Shown here one piece after another: positions 11,270 through 22,549 of a stretch of 64,000 nt of DNA (the first letter of the stretch is position 1; each line of letters starts with the position of its first letter). The DNA is taken from NCBI RefSeq assembly GCF_000340215.1, contig NW_006921545.1:304687-368686 (forward strand). Direction: 5' to 3'. Made by a program: the position numbers and the translations under genes. Source of the stretch: Pseudocercospora fijiensis CIRAD86. Its lineage: Eukaryota; Ascomycota; Dothideomycetes; Mycosphaerellales; Mycosphaerellaceae. The notes beneath the pieces were generated by a model that worked only from the letters and a program-made list of their open reading frames with translations, did not search any database and was not told the DNA's origin.

Positions 11270-11707
11270 ATGAATGATGCTGGCGGCGACATTACTTCGA
11301 CTTCTTCGATTTCACCCGGTCTTTCGCGGACACACGGACTCACCTTTTTCCGATCTTCATTGGCGGTTCGGCAGGAAGGAAATGCACAACACGATGGGAG
11401 AAATCCTAGTAGCGGCATCATTGGAATATCTTCTGGCTTTGGAGGCAGCATAACTGGAATTTCTTCTTGCTATGGACGCGTTACTCGAATCCCTTCCTGC
11501 CGTGGCGGCGGCAGTACTGGAATCTCTTCTTCTGGCGATATGGCGGTGGCAGGAGATGCAGCAGGACGATGCGATGCGATGCGATGCGATGCGACTCGTG
11601 CGGCGAATCGAATGATGGCGGCGGTATCACTTGATTCTTCTTGTTCTCCAAGTTGTGAATATGTAATTCTGGATCCATGGTCATGGCGTCATTCCCGGTC
11701 CGGCTAA
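11270..11707 (+). CDS. Possible small Ser/Gly-rich protein
   Basis: A 145-codon frame from ATG at 11270 (acaATGa context, A at -3) to TAA at 11705-11707. Its middle has a loose ~14-residue repeat around GIIGISS, ITGISS and STGISS, and it includes a run made by the pentanucleotide repeat at 11567. It has no recognisable domain. It lies just downstream of the proline-rich gene and could instead be its 3' untranslated or intergenic DNA. Confidence 0.3.
   Translation: MNDAGGDITSTSSISPGLSRTHGLTFFRSSLAVRQEGNAQHDGRNPSSGIIGISSGFGGSITGISSCYGRVTRIPSCRGGGSTGISSSGDMAVAGDAAGRCDAMRCDATRAANRMMAAVSLDSSCSPSCEYVILDPWSWRHSRSG
11567..11594. repeat. (gcgat)n pentanucleotide microsatellite
   Basis: About 5.5 perfect units of cgatg, giving a 5-bp slippage-prone tract inside the weak reading frame 11270-11707. 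A gain or loss of one unit would shift that frame. Confidence 0.9.
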
Positions 11708-11756
11708 AAAGGATGGAGCAGGCGCAGATGCCGGCGCGGGAGGAGAGCTGAGCTTC

Positions 11757-12509
11757 ATGCAGCGCACACAGCCATACACACCCTCGCCAGCTTCACATCA
11801 GATCGGGATTGGATCGGCCCCATCACCGGACGACCTCTCGGTATCCAACAGTCCGAAAACAATGTCATCACAGGGAGCAACCGACATGGCGTCAGGCGAA
11901 AACTGCAACCACCACCGTCGGAGAATCAGCAAAAGCGACGGTTTTGTCCAGCAACTGATCGACCAACACCCACCTCGCAAGATCATGACTGCTTTTCAGA
12001 CTTTCTCCGAACTGGTCGACCAACGCGTGGCACGCCTCTTCACAGCATTTGACGATCCAGCAAGCGACGAAGATCTCAAGGCCGAGGCCACGATGTTCCT
12101 GGATGCCGAGGAGGAAGCTGAATGGCACGCGGAGTGGGCTCGAGCTCGCGTTACATTGAAGCAGATTCTCTCATCTCTGGAGACGAGACGTGAGGAGCTT
12201 GATCATATCGTTTGCGAACGTGTCTTGCCTGCGTGGCTGGAAGCGGGTGGTAGGAAGACGACAGCGATGCCGGAGGACGTGGACATGAAGGATGAGGAGA
12301 AGAAGCACGTGGCCATGAAGGATGAGGAGAAGAAGCATGTGGCCATGAACGATGTGGCCATGAATGATGACGCCAAGAAGGATGTACACAAGAAGGTTGT
12401 AGTCAAGAAGGTGGTGCAAAAGAAGGATCGGGGCAAGAAGGGTGTAGACATGGAGGAGGATGTCAGCAAGAGAAATGTGGACAAGAAGATCAAGCAAGAG
12501 CAGAAATGA
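11757..12509 (+). CDS. Hypothetical Lys/Asp-rich low-complexity protein
   Basis: A 250-codon frame from ATG at 11757 to TGA at 12507-12509, without introns. The N-terminal ~55 residues are Ser/Pro-rich and disordered. Residues about 60-165 form a charged helical region (FQTFSELVDQRVARLF, EEEAEWHAEWARARV). The C-terminal ~80 residues are built of short repeats such as VDMKDEEKKHVAMK and DVHKKVVVKKVV. The last part resembles nuclear basic tails, but no family is recognised. A second in-frame Met lies about 35 codons in. It is in the same orientation as the two larger genes upstream and shows no RIP damage. Confidence 0.5.
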   Translation: MQRTQPYTPSPASHQIGIGSAPSPDDLSVSNSPKTMSSQGATDMASGENCNHHRRRISKSDGFVQQLIDQHPPRKIMTAFQTFSELVDQRVARLFTAFDDPASDEDLKAEATMFLDAEEEAEWHAEWARARVTLKQILSSLETRREELDHIVCERVLPAWLEAGGRKTTAMPEDVDMKDEEKKHVAMKDEEKKHVAMNDVAMNDDAKKDVHKKVVVKKVVQKKDRGKKGVDMEEDVSKRNVDKKIKQEQK

Positions 12510-13160
12510 TGCGTGCTTTGCAGGTTGACCTCAGGTATGACCAGGCGCTCATGTCACCAGGCTAAACAGCTATGGTAACGCTGATCGCAGTTGCTGACCC
12601 AGTGCAAGAAAAGTGGAGAACAACTTCGATCAGGGCTCGCGCAGTATCATCGCCGTGCTTGAATGGATGGCCACTGACCTACTGGCCGCTGGCCATGACA
12701 ATGAAACGTAAAGCACGACGAGAAGAACAACTGGCACCGAGACATCATACCACATTGACACAATCATAACCAAACGGCACCACACAATAGGCGGAGCAGA
12801 CACCGCCGGGGGTGGTCAGTCATCTGCACGCACTTTGTCGGCACCTCCGCGCAATGAATGCAGTTCAGGAAGGCAAGCAAACGAACATCGGGCATTGGAA
12901 CTGCTTTGGTCGAGGAGGACGACGGGAAAATGAGACTGAGCAAGACGTAGCATGAGTATTCATTGTCACATTGCACCAATTCTGAGCATCGGCTCCTGCT
13001 TTCACAGTATATCAAGATCTCTTTACACAGTAACGGAGTAATCACAGATCCTGAAATACTTACTCCCAACGCAGTGATTTTTAGACCTTACAACTCATCC
13101 CGCAAATATTGGCAATTTCAAAGGCAGCCGTATGTCTTGCTTCTCCTTAAAACATCTTAA
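12510..13160. other. Island edge, no gene seen
   Basis: Normal-composition DNA that passes into RIP-degraded DNA near 13150. Only short open frames without recognisable features are present. Confidence 0.6.
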
Positions 13161-13169
13161 AGGTTAGTA

Positions 13170-13640
13170 TAATCTGTAACGTATATGCAAATGTTTATTA
13201 GACGAACGACCTACTTACAAACGGATATAACAAGGCGTACCGGTTTGTCTCGTTACGTCGGATAGTTAAATAACAACTTTATACTCGACTTATTTTCCCT
13301 CGGATTTGTCGTTAGAGATACCGATTCTTTATACTACGTTAAAGTATAAGTATAGGTTTATAAAGGGTAGTTCTAATAGGGACAACTTAGTAGTCTAAGA
13401 TAGATTTTACGTTTCTTTTAGTTAGTTCGGTTACGTATATCTATACGGATTAGCTAAAAGCTACGACTTTAAGCTATTTATATAGATTACGAAACTACCT
13501 CTTAGGGTAAATTCTATCTCCTTTTAGAAGCTCTATAGATACCTTAGACTCTACTATATATAGTAAGAACCGGATCTAGCGGAGCGTCTATTAATAATCT
13601 ATTAGAAAGTAGAGATTCTAGGCTTCGTAAGCCTCTTTTT
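13170..13640 (-). pseudogene. RIP-ruined coding remnant, unassigned transposon gene
   Basis: One minus-strand frame reads as reasonable protein if TAG and TAA are taken as mutated Gln or Trp codons, with stretches such as YINSLKS, TTKLSLLELPF and GISNDKSEGK between the stops. All stops in the frame are TAG or TAA, as RIP would produce. The family is not recognised. It lies just outside the Copia element and may belong to an older transposon into which the Copia inserted. Confidence 0.4.
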
Positions 13641-14560
13641 ATAATACGATAAACGATATAATATAATAGCTGTATACTATATAAAAATCGTTATATAAAG
13701 AAGGTTCTCGAGAATTTTAAGATTTATCCGTACGTAAGCTTAAACCTTATCTAACGTAACTCCGTATATCGAAAAAAGCGACTAAATTCGAATAATAATA
13801 AGAGAACGGTTATTGCTTCGCTATAGACGCCGGTCTATAGGCGAAAAGAATCGACTAATACGAATTAAACGGTCTAAAAATCTTAACAATACGACGTTAT
13901 AAAACTATTTTTCCCGATCGCGATAATTCTATTAATCCTATCTATCGCTAGCGATCCTAGCGATAGGATTGATCGACTTAATAACAGAAATTAATATATT
14001 ATACTATACTAGAAATATAACATTTTTGTCTTATATTACTAAGCCGCAAACCTTCTAGATAAAGAGATATAAAGTAAGAAAATCCCTTTTCTAGAAATTC
14101 TACTTCTAGTCTATCTCTTTTTCTAGTAGGTTTACGGCTTAGGAATATATTATAAAGTACTCTATTTTTAGTATATTATTATAAAAAAATATAAAATTCC
14201 TAGATTTCCTAAGAAACTAAAGCTAAGAAAAAGAATGAAGTAGTATAGTATTTTAGCTTTTTCTAACCTATACTTTACTATTATTAGAGATCTAAAAGGT
14301 AGAACTTAGAGGTCTACCTACTAATAAGACTATTCTAAACTTTTAACCTTAAAGACCTAGTAGTTATCTTAGAATCTAGAAAAGAATCTCGAGTATCTCG
14401 ACTATAGTTTTTTATAAAATTCTACTTATTAAGCGTCGGCTTTTGAAAAAACCTTAACGTAATCTCGGCTACATTTGACCAAACCTTAACGATAAAAAAT
14501 TATTTATAAAAAAACCGATAAAACCTCTAAATTTAATATATATAGTATTTCGAAATACCT
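13641..14560. other. RIP-degraded DNA, unassigned
   Basis: TpA-rich DNA with no open frame. The 5' LTR of the Copia element should lie in or near this stretch, but I could not find its partner LTR downstream and so cannot place it. Confidence 0.5.
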
Positions 14561-14639
14561 CGTAGTAGTAAAGCAACCGTAATAGTAGTCGGGCTCTAAT
14601 AGTCGGGCTCTAAGTCCCGCGTCCAATAGCGTTCCTTAG

Positions 14640-15869
14640 CCCTATAGTCCGAGATTAAGGCCGCGGATAAAGACGAAACTCCCTCGGAGACCTCTAAGAA
14701 GGTAGTCCTTATTGCGTCCTTAAGAGAAGAGTATTCCTCTACTATATTCGCCTTAAAAGCGGCCGGTTTATCTACTCTTTCCTACGAGGAACTAGTTTAA
14801 CGACTACGGGCCGTTTCATATACTATTACTACTTCTAAAAGCGATAAGGTAGTAGCCCGATATACTAAGGATTCGGTAAAAGATAAGGCCGGTAACGGAA
14901 AGAAGGGTAATACGTCTAATATACCTAATAAAGCTAAAGGAAAGACCTATTACTATTGCTTAAAGGTCGGGTACTTTAAATAGGACTATAGGAAGTATAA
15001 ATAGGACCTAAAAAACGGAAGGATCTAAGAAAATAATAAGGAGGAATTAAAGATCGTAGCTTAGGCGGCTATCGATTCTACGACTCGACTTTCTAATAAA
15101 GGGGATTAGATCCTAGACTCCGGATATACTAGATATATATCTAACGATAAGAACTACTTTACGGACTATAAGGAAGAACCCGGAAAAGTTACTATAGCGA
15201 ATAGTAAAACGATAAAGGCCGCGGGATCCGGTATAATCCTCGCCCGGTTTAAGGGAATTCCGACTACGATTCTAGACGTTATATACGTGCCCGAGATCGG
15301 TTATAATATCCTTTCGATAAGCTAACTCTCGTAACGAGGTATTACGACTCTATTTACTAAAGAAGGGGCTATACTTCGAAGAGGAAACGAAGAACTAGCT
15401 AAAGGCGTACGCGTCGGAAGATCCTATATTCTAAAGGAATCTAGATCTATCGGGACTTCGAAAGTAGCTACTACTACGACTAAAGATACTACGCTACTTT
15501 AGTATCGACGCCTAAGATATCTAGGGGACAAAAAACAACGTAATATATATAAAATAGTACTAAGAGTACTAGAGGTTTCGACGTTAAATAAGTCTTACGA
15601 GACTTATATTACTATAAAGTCTAATAGACGATAAAGTTAAGAAGACCCGAAAAGGCAGATTATTACCTAAATAGGATATATATTGATTTTTAGTATTCGT
15701 ATAAGTATAGTATCCTAGGGGAAAATAGGTATATACTAACGATTACGGACGACGCTTCGAGACGGCTAGATATCCGCCCTACTCGCTATAGAAGCGATAT
15801 ATACGAAGCCTTTAAGGCTTAGAAAGACGAGGCCGAACTTAAAACTAGGAGGAAACTAAAGGCTATAAG
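14640..15869 (+). pseudogene. Copia gag-pol, 5' part: Gag, zinc knuckle, protease, integrase start
   Basis: Gag-like sequence (SLREEYSSTIFALKAAGLST) leads to a CCHC knuckle at 14948-14989, in which Cys and His codons have become Tyr by RIP-type changes (YYYCLKVGYFK). The aspartic protease core is at 15104-15140 (ILDSGYTRYIS, Asp codon at 15116). A VPEIGYNILSIS segment, the pre-integrase LL-YRRL-YLG motif near 15493-15525, and the integrase start (YILTITDDASRRL) follow. Numerous in-frame TAG and TAA codons make it non-functional. The frame runs into the target duplication at 15865-15869 and resumes after the Gypsy element. Confidence 0.85.
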
Positions 15870-16558
15870 TATTATAGTAGCTGCCTAGAAAGTACCGACA
15901 AGTCCTATAAGCTAGCTACTATACTATAAAGTAATTTCGGATTTGAGTTGCCTTAGTAGTAGGGGCCCCTAGCGAAGCAGGTCGCCTAGTTAGCCGCCTA
16001 TTTAGCCGTATAACGTAATATCTTAGGGACTCCCGCGGAGGCTATATATAGTAGAATAATACGTTGTATATTAATATATAAACGATAGGATTATACTAAA
16101 CTACGCGTACGCGTATATAGACGATAGTAAGCGAGATATATAGAATCGTAGGATAGATCCGAGTAGTAGGAAGGAACCGGAAGATAGGGAAGAGCTAGGA
16201 GAAACATATTTGCTTAAGAGCAGTTAAACGAGTTCGTATACGCGCGCCGCGTAAGTTAGCTAGGAAATAAAGTCGCTACGAGATAGCGGATAAGCGGGAT
16301 GCGCGCGTAGGGAAGGACCTGTAAGTAGAGGTTTGCTAAGAAGTAAGTAAGTAAGATATATATATCTACGCTTACGCGTCGGACGCGCTAGATACCCGTA
16401 GGGCGGGATACTAAGGAAGGGGCTCTCCCTCTAAGGTACCCTTCTTCCTTTCTTCGTAGTTCGTCTTATATAGATAGTAGCTGTATTAGTTTAGTAATCC
16501 CTTTGGTTTAGTTTTAAGTTTAGTTTATATTCTTACTACTTAGCCTCCGACCCTTATA
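15870..16558 (+). repeat. 5' LTR of the Gypsy element
   Basis: It starts tattatagtagct and ends cccttata. It matches the 3' LTR except for RIP-type differences and small indels, including about 38 extra bases around 16080-16118 (containing acgcgtacgcg) that the 3' LTR lacks. Confidence 0.9.
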
Positions 16559-16599
16559 TTACGAACTGCCTTAAAAAACGCTTCTATTACGACAGATAC

Positions 16600-19500
16600 T
16601 TCTAACGAGTAGATTTAAAATCTAGGACGAAGTACCCGATTTTTTAAGCTTAGTGTAAAAGGATATTCCCGCTACGCGCGAGTAACTAGATTACGCCTAT
16701 ACTACTAACCCGGAACTACTCGCTAACCTACTTAAGGCCTATAAAGACGCTACTCGTTTCCTCTCGGTCTCTCGTATAAGCTTTAGTACTACTTTTAACG
16801 ATACAAATACCTCTATTATAGAAAAAGAAGACGAAGTAGGCTACCTCTAGTCGTAGCTCGCCTCTACTCGCCTAGGCGCCGCGGTACCCGCCTCTTACCT
16901 ATTTACGCCTACTTCGAATAAAAGTAAGAAACTTAGCGATTCCGAACGCTTTACCGGTAAGCGTAAAGTATACGAAGAATTTAGGATATAAGTTAAAATC
17001 CGCTTTCTCGCTAATACCGACTACTATCTAACTAAAGCCTTAAAGACCGGATTTATATTCTCTCTACTCGGCGGCTCTACCCTCGATTCTTACTATAGCC
17101 TTTTAGAAAATATAGAAACCACTACGACGAGTAGTATCTAGAAGGCCCTCGACGCTAGCTTCGGCGACCTAGACCGTAAGCAAACTACGCGCCTAAACTT
17201 AGTTAAACTTAAGTAAGCAAATAAGACCTACTAAGAATACTACGCTACTTTCTAATACGAGATTAGGTACGCTAAATACTCCCCGGACGTCGCTAAGTAG
17301 ATCTTAGTACGCGGTCTTAGTAAAGAAATAATATTACAAGTCCGCGATAAAGATACGGAGACTTTAGACATTACCGAACTATATGCCTTACTTATACGTA
17401 TCGATAATATAACTCGAAACTTCGCGAAAATTATCGCTAACCGCGGAGGCGCCCGTACGAATACTAGCCGCTTTATATCGCCGTTCGCTACGCTACTATC
17501 GATATTACAGATACCTTAGACGCCGGCTTTAGTACTAGCTCTTACTATACCCCTAATACCGCTAGGCGCCTAGCCTACCGCCGAACCGATAGATTTAAGC
17601 GCTACCTTACTCGGCGCCCGTCTACGCGCGCCCCTAGTAAACGGTAGGCTTTCGGAAGAAGAGAAGTAGCGCCGCCGTATAGTAGTAGAATATATCTACT
17701 ACGGTATAAAAGGATATATTACTCGCCTCTGTCCGTCTCTCGTCGGTCGGCTAAATACGCTAACGATATAGCGAGTCGCCCGCTACGAATATTACGACTC
17801 TAGATACGCCTTTACTAGCTAGCGCTACTCTAAGCGGGTAGGGAAAAGCTTAAACCTTATATATAATCGCTTATAAGGGTTATTCGTTCCGAAATTAAGA
17901 GTATCTATTACTACCTTCCCTTTCTCTAGCTTAGGTATAGAGAAAGAGTTAGTTTACTAGCCTTTCGTAGTAGAAACGTTAATAGGAAATTAAAAGAAAT
18001 TATTAAAAACTATAGCTCTTATTAATAACGGCGTAACCGGCTACTCGTTTATAGATTACGGCTATACGAGAGAGCTTAGCTTAACGTTCTAAGACCTTAC
18101 GTACGCTCGGGAGTTAGAGATATTTAACGGTACGACCGCGACCGCCGGTAAGGTAACCTAGATCTACTACTTATCTATTACTATCGGCCCGTATACCGAA
18201 TATATTATGTTTTTCTTATAAAACTCCCGTAGACTTACTCCGTTATTTGTAGTCTTCCTTAGCTTAAAAAGTATAACCCGGTTATCGACTAGGCCTCCGA
18301 ATCTCTATCCTTTACGAGTAAGTATTATATAGAGTACTACTTTAGCGAATTTAGTTCTACCTCTAAAACTCCCCGAGATCGTATAGTATTCGCTATTAGC
18401 GCGGCTACCTTCTCGCGTCTTACCTACGATAAACGTACTTAGATCTTCGCTACGATAATATAGGATATCGAGAAAGCTATCCGAAAGTTCGACAAAGAAC
18501 TAACGGATCCGAGAACGAAACTACTAAAGGAGTATTAGTACCGACTCTACTAGTTTTCGAAGAAGAACGCTAATATTCTACCGCTATACCGGCCGGATAT
18601 TAACTATAAAATTAAATTAATCGACGGTAAACCGCCGCCGTACGGCCCTCTCTATTCTATATCTCGAGATAAGCTCCTCGTACTAAAGAAATACCTAGAA
18701 GATAACTTATAAAAGGGCTTTATTTATCCTAGTTCCTCCGAAGCTACCGTACTAGTTATATTTATCTAGAAACCCGGCGGAGGTCTCCGCTTCTACGTAG
18801 ACTACCGGGGCCTTAACGCCTTAATAAAGAAGAACCGATACCTAACTCCTCTCGTAAACGAAACGCTCGAACGCCTTTCGAAAGCCCGCTAGTTTACTAA
18901 GCTTAACGTAATCGCTACCTTTAACGCGATCCGTATTACTAAGGGAGACGAATAGCTAATAGCCTTCCGAACCCGTTACGACCTTTTCGAATACCTAGTC
19001 TTACCGTTCGGGCTCTATAATAGACCTAGTACGTTCTAATTATATATTAACGATACGCTTAAAGGGTTCTTAGACGCCTTCGTCTTAGTATATATAGACA
19101 ATATCTTAATCTATAGTAAAACGAAAGTAGAATACTACGAATATATCGAAAAGGTACTTTAGAAACTTAAAGAAGCTAGACTATATATCGATATCGATAA
19201 GTGCGAATTCTATAAGTAAGAGGTAAAGTTTCTTAGCCTTATTGTCTCTTAAGAAGGTATCCGAATAGATCCCGGTAAAATCGAGGCCGTTCTAAACTAG
19301 GGAGTACTACGAAACGTAAAAGAAGTCTAAAGCTTCCCCGGTTTCGCTAACTTCTACCGGATATTTTATACGGAATTTTAGCGGAATCGCCCGTCCTCTT
19401 CAAGTATTTATATAGAAAGATATTAAATTTAAATAGTCTCCGGCCTATTAAGAAGCCTAGGACTAGCTATAATATAGTTTTACGACCGTACCGATTCTAT

Positions 19501-21850
19501 AGTACTTCGACTTTAATAAAGAAACGCGTCTAGAAACCGATACTTCCGACGGTACGACTAGCGCCGTTCTCCTTTAGCGAGCGACCCTAGAAGATACGTA
19601 GCTACCTACAGCGTACCTCTCTAAGAAAATATCCTCTACTAAATATAATTACGATATCTACGATAAAGAACTCCTCGTAATCGTTAAGGCTTTCGAAGAA
19701 TAGCGCCCGGAGCTCGAAGGTTCCGAATCGCCGATCTAGATTAGCTCGGATTATAAGAATCTCGTCTACTTTCTTAAGGGCAAAATCCTTAGCCGTAGGC
19801 AGGTATATTAGAGTAAGTTACTTTCCCGGTTTAACTTCGTAATCTAGTATACGCCCGGTAAAGCAAATTTATAGGCCGACGTACTTACGAGGCGTAACGG
19901 AAACTTACCTTTAGATTGAGGCCCGTAGCGTAAAGAATAGTCTATCCTTAAAGAGTATAACCTAAGCTAGGAGCTATACGAGCTCCTCGGAGACCACTCA
20001 GCCGGTCCGGAGCCTCTTATAGTATCCTTCGTACTAATAGCCGCTCCCGCCTTTCTCGAAGATAACGATAGCTCGGACGACGAAGATACGAGCTTAGAGA
20101 GCTTAGATAGCGACTAGGAAAGCGAAGAAGAAGCGTAGAACCTCCTCGAATCTACCTAACTTAAGTAGTAGCTTACGACGGCGTACGCCGAAGACGCTCT
20201 TACTAAGGGCTTAATTTACGCTTTATAGAATAAAGAATAGTTATACGAGAATGTTTCTCTTTCGGAGTACGAACTCCGTAGAACTCTACCCCGAACGCCC
20301 CGTATAACGTTTAGGAATGCCCTCTACGTCCCAAATTTCGAAGATTTACGAGATTAAATTATACGTTCCGTTTACGACCCTCTCGGAATAGTATATCCTA
20401 GCCGAGCTAAGATACTATCTTAGCTCCGGAAGTAGTACTACTAGCCTAATCTATACCGCGATATCGACTAATTCGTTAAGAACTACGTAGTATACCGTAG
20501 AGTAAAGGCAGATACGCGTAAGCCGTAAGGACTACTAAAACCTCTTAAAATTCCTCTACGACCGTAGTAGTATATTTTAATAGATTTTATTATAGGCCTA
20601 CCGAAAGGATCCGACTTTAACGGCCTCTAGTTTTAAAATATACTAGTCGTAGTCTACTGCCTTACTAAACGTAAGAAGGTATTAAACGCCCGTAGCCTAA
20701 TAGCGAATAATACGGCTTAGGTCTTCTACCGAGATATATAGAAAGATACGGGCTTACCTAAATTATTTGTATCTAATCGCGGCCCGAATTTCGGTACCCG
20801 TTTCTAGAAGCGCCTCTACGAGCGACTAAAAATTCAAGCGCGCCTTTTAATAGCTTACTATCTATAGACCGACGGGTAAACCGAACGGGCTAACGCTTAA
20901 ATTAAACAAATTTCTAGGTACTTCTATAATTATTATTAAAATAACTAGCTAAGATTAACGCCTTCTATTAAATTTGCTATTAACAATTAGGAATTAGCTA
21001 CGACTTAGACTACGCTCTTCTACGCTTCGACTAGTTTTTACCTCCGAACCGGTATAGAATTAGTAAAAATCCAACCTAAGCCGCCGGTAAACGATCCGGA
21101 AAGAGACGCCGATATCTTCGCTCTTTAGATAGCCTAAACCTACTAAGAGCTCTATAACGAGATAAGATATACCTAGGAAGTATACGAGTACTACGCTAAT
21201 TAGCGTAGACGCGCCGCGCTAGATTACTAAGTCGGAGATTACGTTTACCTCGACTTAGTACTTACGGTATATTAGAACTAACCGACCTTTAAAAAAGCTC
21301 GACTAGAAGAATCTAGGGCCCTTCCGAATTATAAGGAAAATAAGTACGTACGTATACGAACTAGACCTCCCCGAGAATCTTAATATTTACCCGGTTAAAT
21401 ACGTAGTTAACCTAAGAACCGCTAGAGAAATTACGAACCCTAAAGACATTCCGCCGATTCTAGAAGCTACCGAGACTACCGATTAAACCGAAGACAAACC
21501 GAAGTCTACCTTAGGTATAGTACGGGCAATTATCGGATAGAGCTTCGGTAATATAAACTTCGGCAATCTTAACCCTTCCGGACTATAGGGAGAGATATAG
21601 TAGGAGGGATACTTAGACGAAGATACGACCTAGGAACCTCTACGCTATATTATCTTCGTCCGCGAAGTAATCGAAGAATTCCTACGAGATTATACCGACT
21701 ATACGACTATAGAAGGAGCTATCCCGGAACACTTCCTCCGAGAAGTATATAAGTAGAATTTAGAATAAGGTCTCCGACCGGAACTAGGGTAAGAATACTA
21801 GTACCTATTATATACGGACTTCCTTTAGCGTCGTAGGAACTCCGCGTAAA
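16600..21850 (+). pseudogene. Gypsy gag-pol polyprotein, RIP-inactivated
   Basis: Gag occupies about 16640-17690 and ends in a zinc knuckle at 17691-17732 whose first two Cys and His are now Tyr (YIYYGIKGYITRLC). An aspartic-protease-like LINNGVTGYSFID lies near 18014-18060. Reverse transcriptase spans about 18600-19120 ([23 protein letters not shown], and YIDN near 19088 in place of the usual YIDD). RNase H follows (LETDTSDGTTSAVLL) near 19530. Integrase includes SNRGPNFGT near 20770 and TDG-TERANA near 20870. No chromodomain is evident at the C-terminus. Dozens of in-frame TAG and TAA codons make it non-functional. Confidence 0.9.
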
Positions 21851-21867
21851 ACGAGGGGGGGGGCTAC

Positions 21868-22544
21868 TATTATAGTAGCTACTTAGAAAGCACCGACAAG
21901 TCCTATAAGCTAGCCGCTATACTATAAAGTAATATCGGATTTAAGTTGCCTTAGTAGTAGAGGCCCCTAGCGAAGTAGGTCGCCTAGTTAGCTACCTATT
22001 TAGCTATATAACGTAATATCTTAGGGACTCCCGTAGAGGCCGTATATAGTAGAATAATACGTTATATATTAATATATAGACGATAGTAAGCGAGATATAT
22101 AGAGTTGTAGGATAGATCCGAGTAGTAGGAAGGAAACAGAAGATAGGGAAGAGCTAGGAGAAACATATTTGCTTAAGAGCGGTTAAACGAGTTCGTATAC
22201 GCGCGTCGCGTAAGTTAGCTAGGAAACAAAGTCGCTACGAGATAGCGGATAAGCGGGATACGCGCGCGCGCGCTTAGTACGTAGGAAAGGACCTAAAAGT
22301 AGAGGTTTACTAAGAAGTAAGCAAGTAAGATATATATACCGACGCTTACGCGTCGGACGCGCTAGACGCCTATAGGGTAGGATACTAAGGAAGGGGCTCT
22401 CCCTCTAAGGTATCCTTCTTCCTTTCTTCGTAGTTCGTCTTATATAGATAGCAGCTATATTAATTTAGTGCTCCCTTTAGTTTAGTTTAAAGTTTAGTAT
22501 ATATTCTAGTATACATTCTTACTACTTAGCCTCTAACCCTTATA
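21868..22544 (+). repeat. 3' LTR of the Gypsy element
   Basis: Matches 15870-16558 in direct orientation. It begins tattatagtagct right after the purine tract and ends cccttata next to the target duplication ataag. Confidence 0.9.
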
Positions 22545-22549
22545 ATAAG
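22545..22549. repeat. Gypsy target-site duplication (ataag), right copy
   Basis: Identical to 15865-15869. Five base pairs is the usual LTR-retrotransposon duplication. Confidence 0.85.

Larger units (their letters stand above)
15870..22544 (+). mobile_element. Complete Ty3/Gypsy-type LTR retrotransposon, RIP-mutated
   Basis: Two direct LTRs of 689 and 677 bp enclose one gag-pol region in Gypsy order, with protease, reverse transcriptase, RNase H and then integrase. The 5-bp target duplication ataag is present on both sides (15865-15869 and 22545-22549). Removing the element and one duplication restores the Copia frame (KAI joined to RIDNAPEL), which proves the nesting. The LTR ends read TA...TA where TG...CA is normal, as expected after RIP. 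A purine tract (gaggggggggg) lies just before the 3' LTR. Confidence 0.93.
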
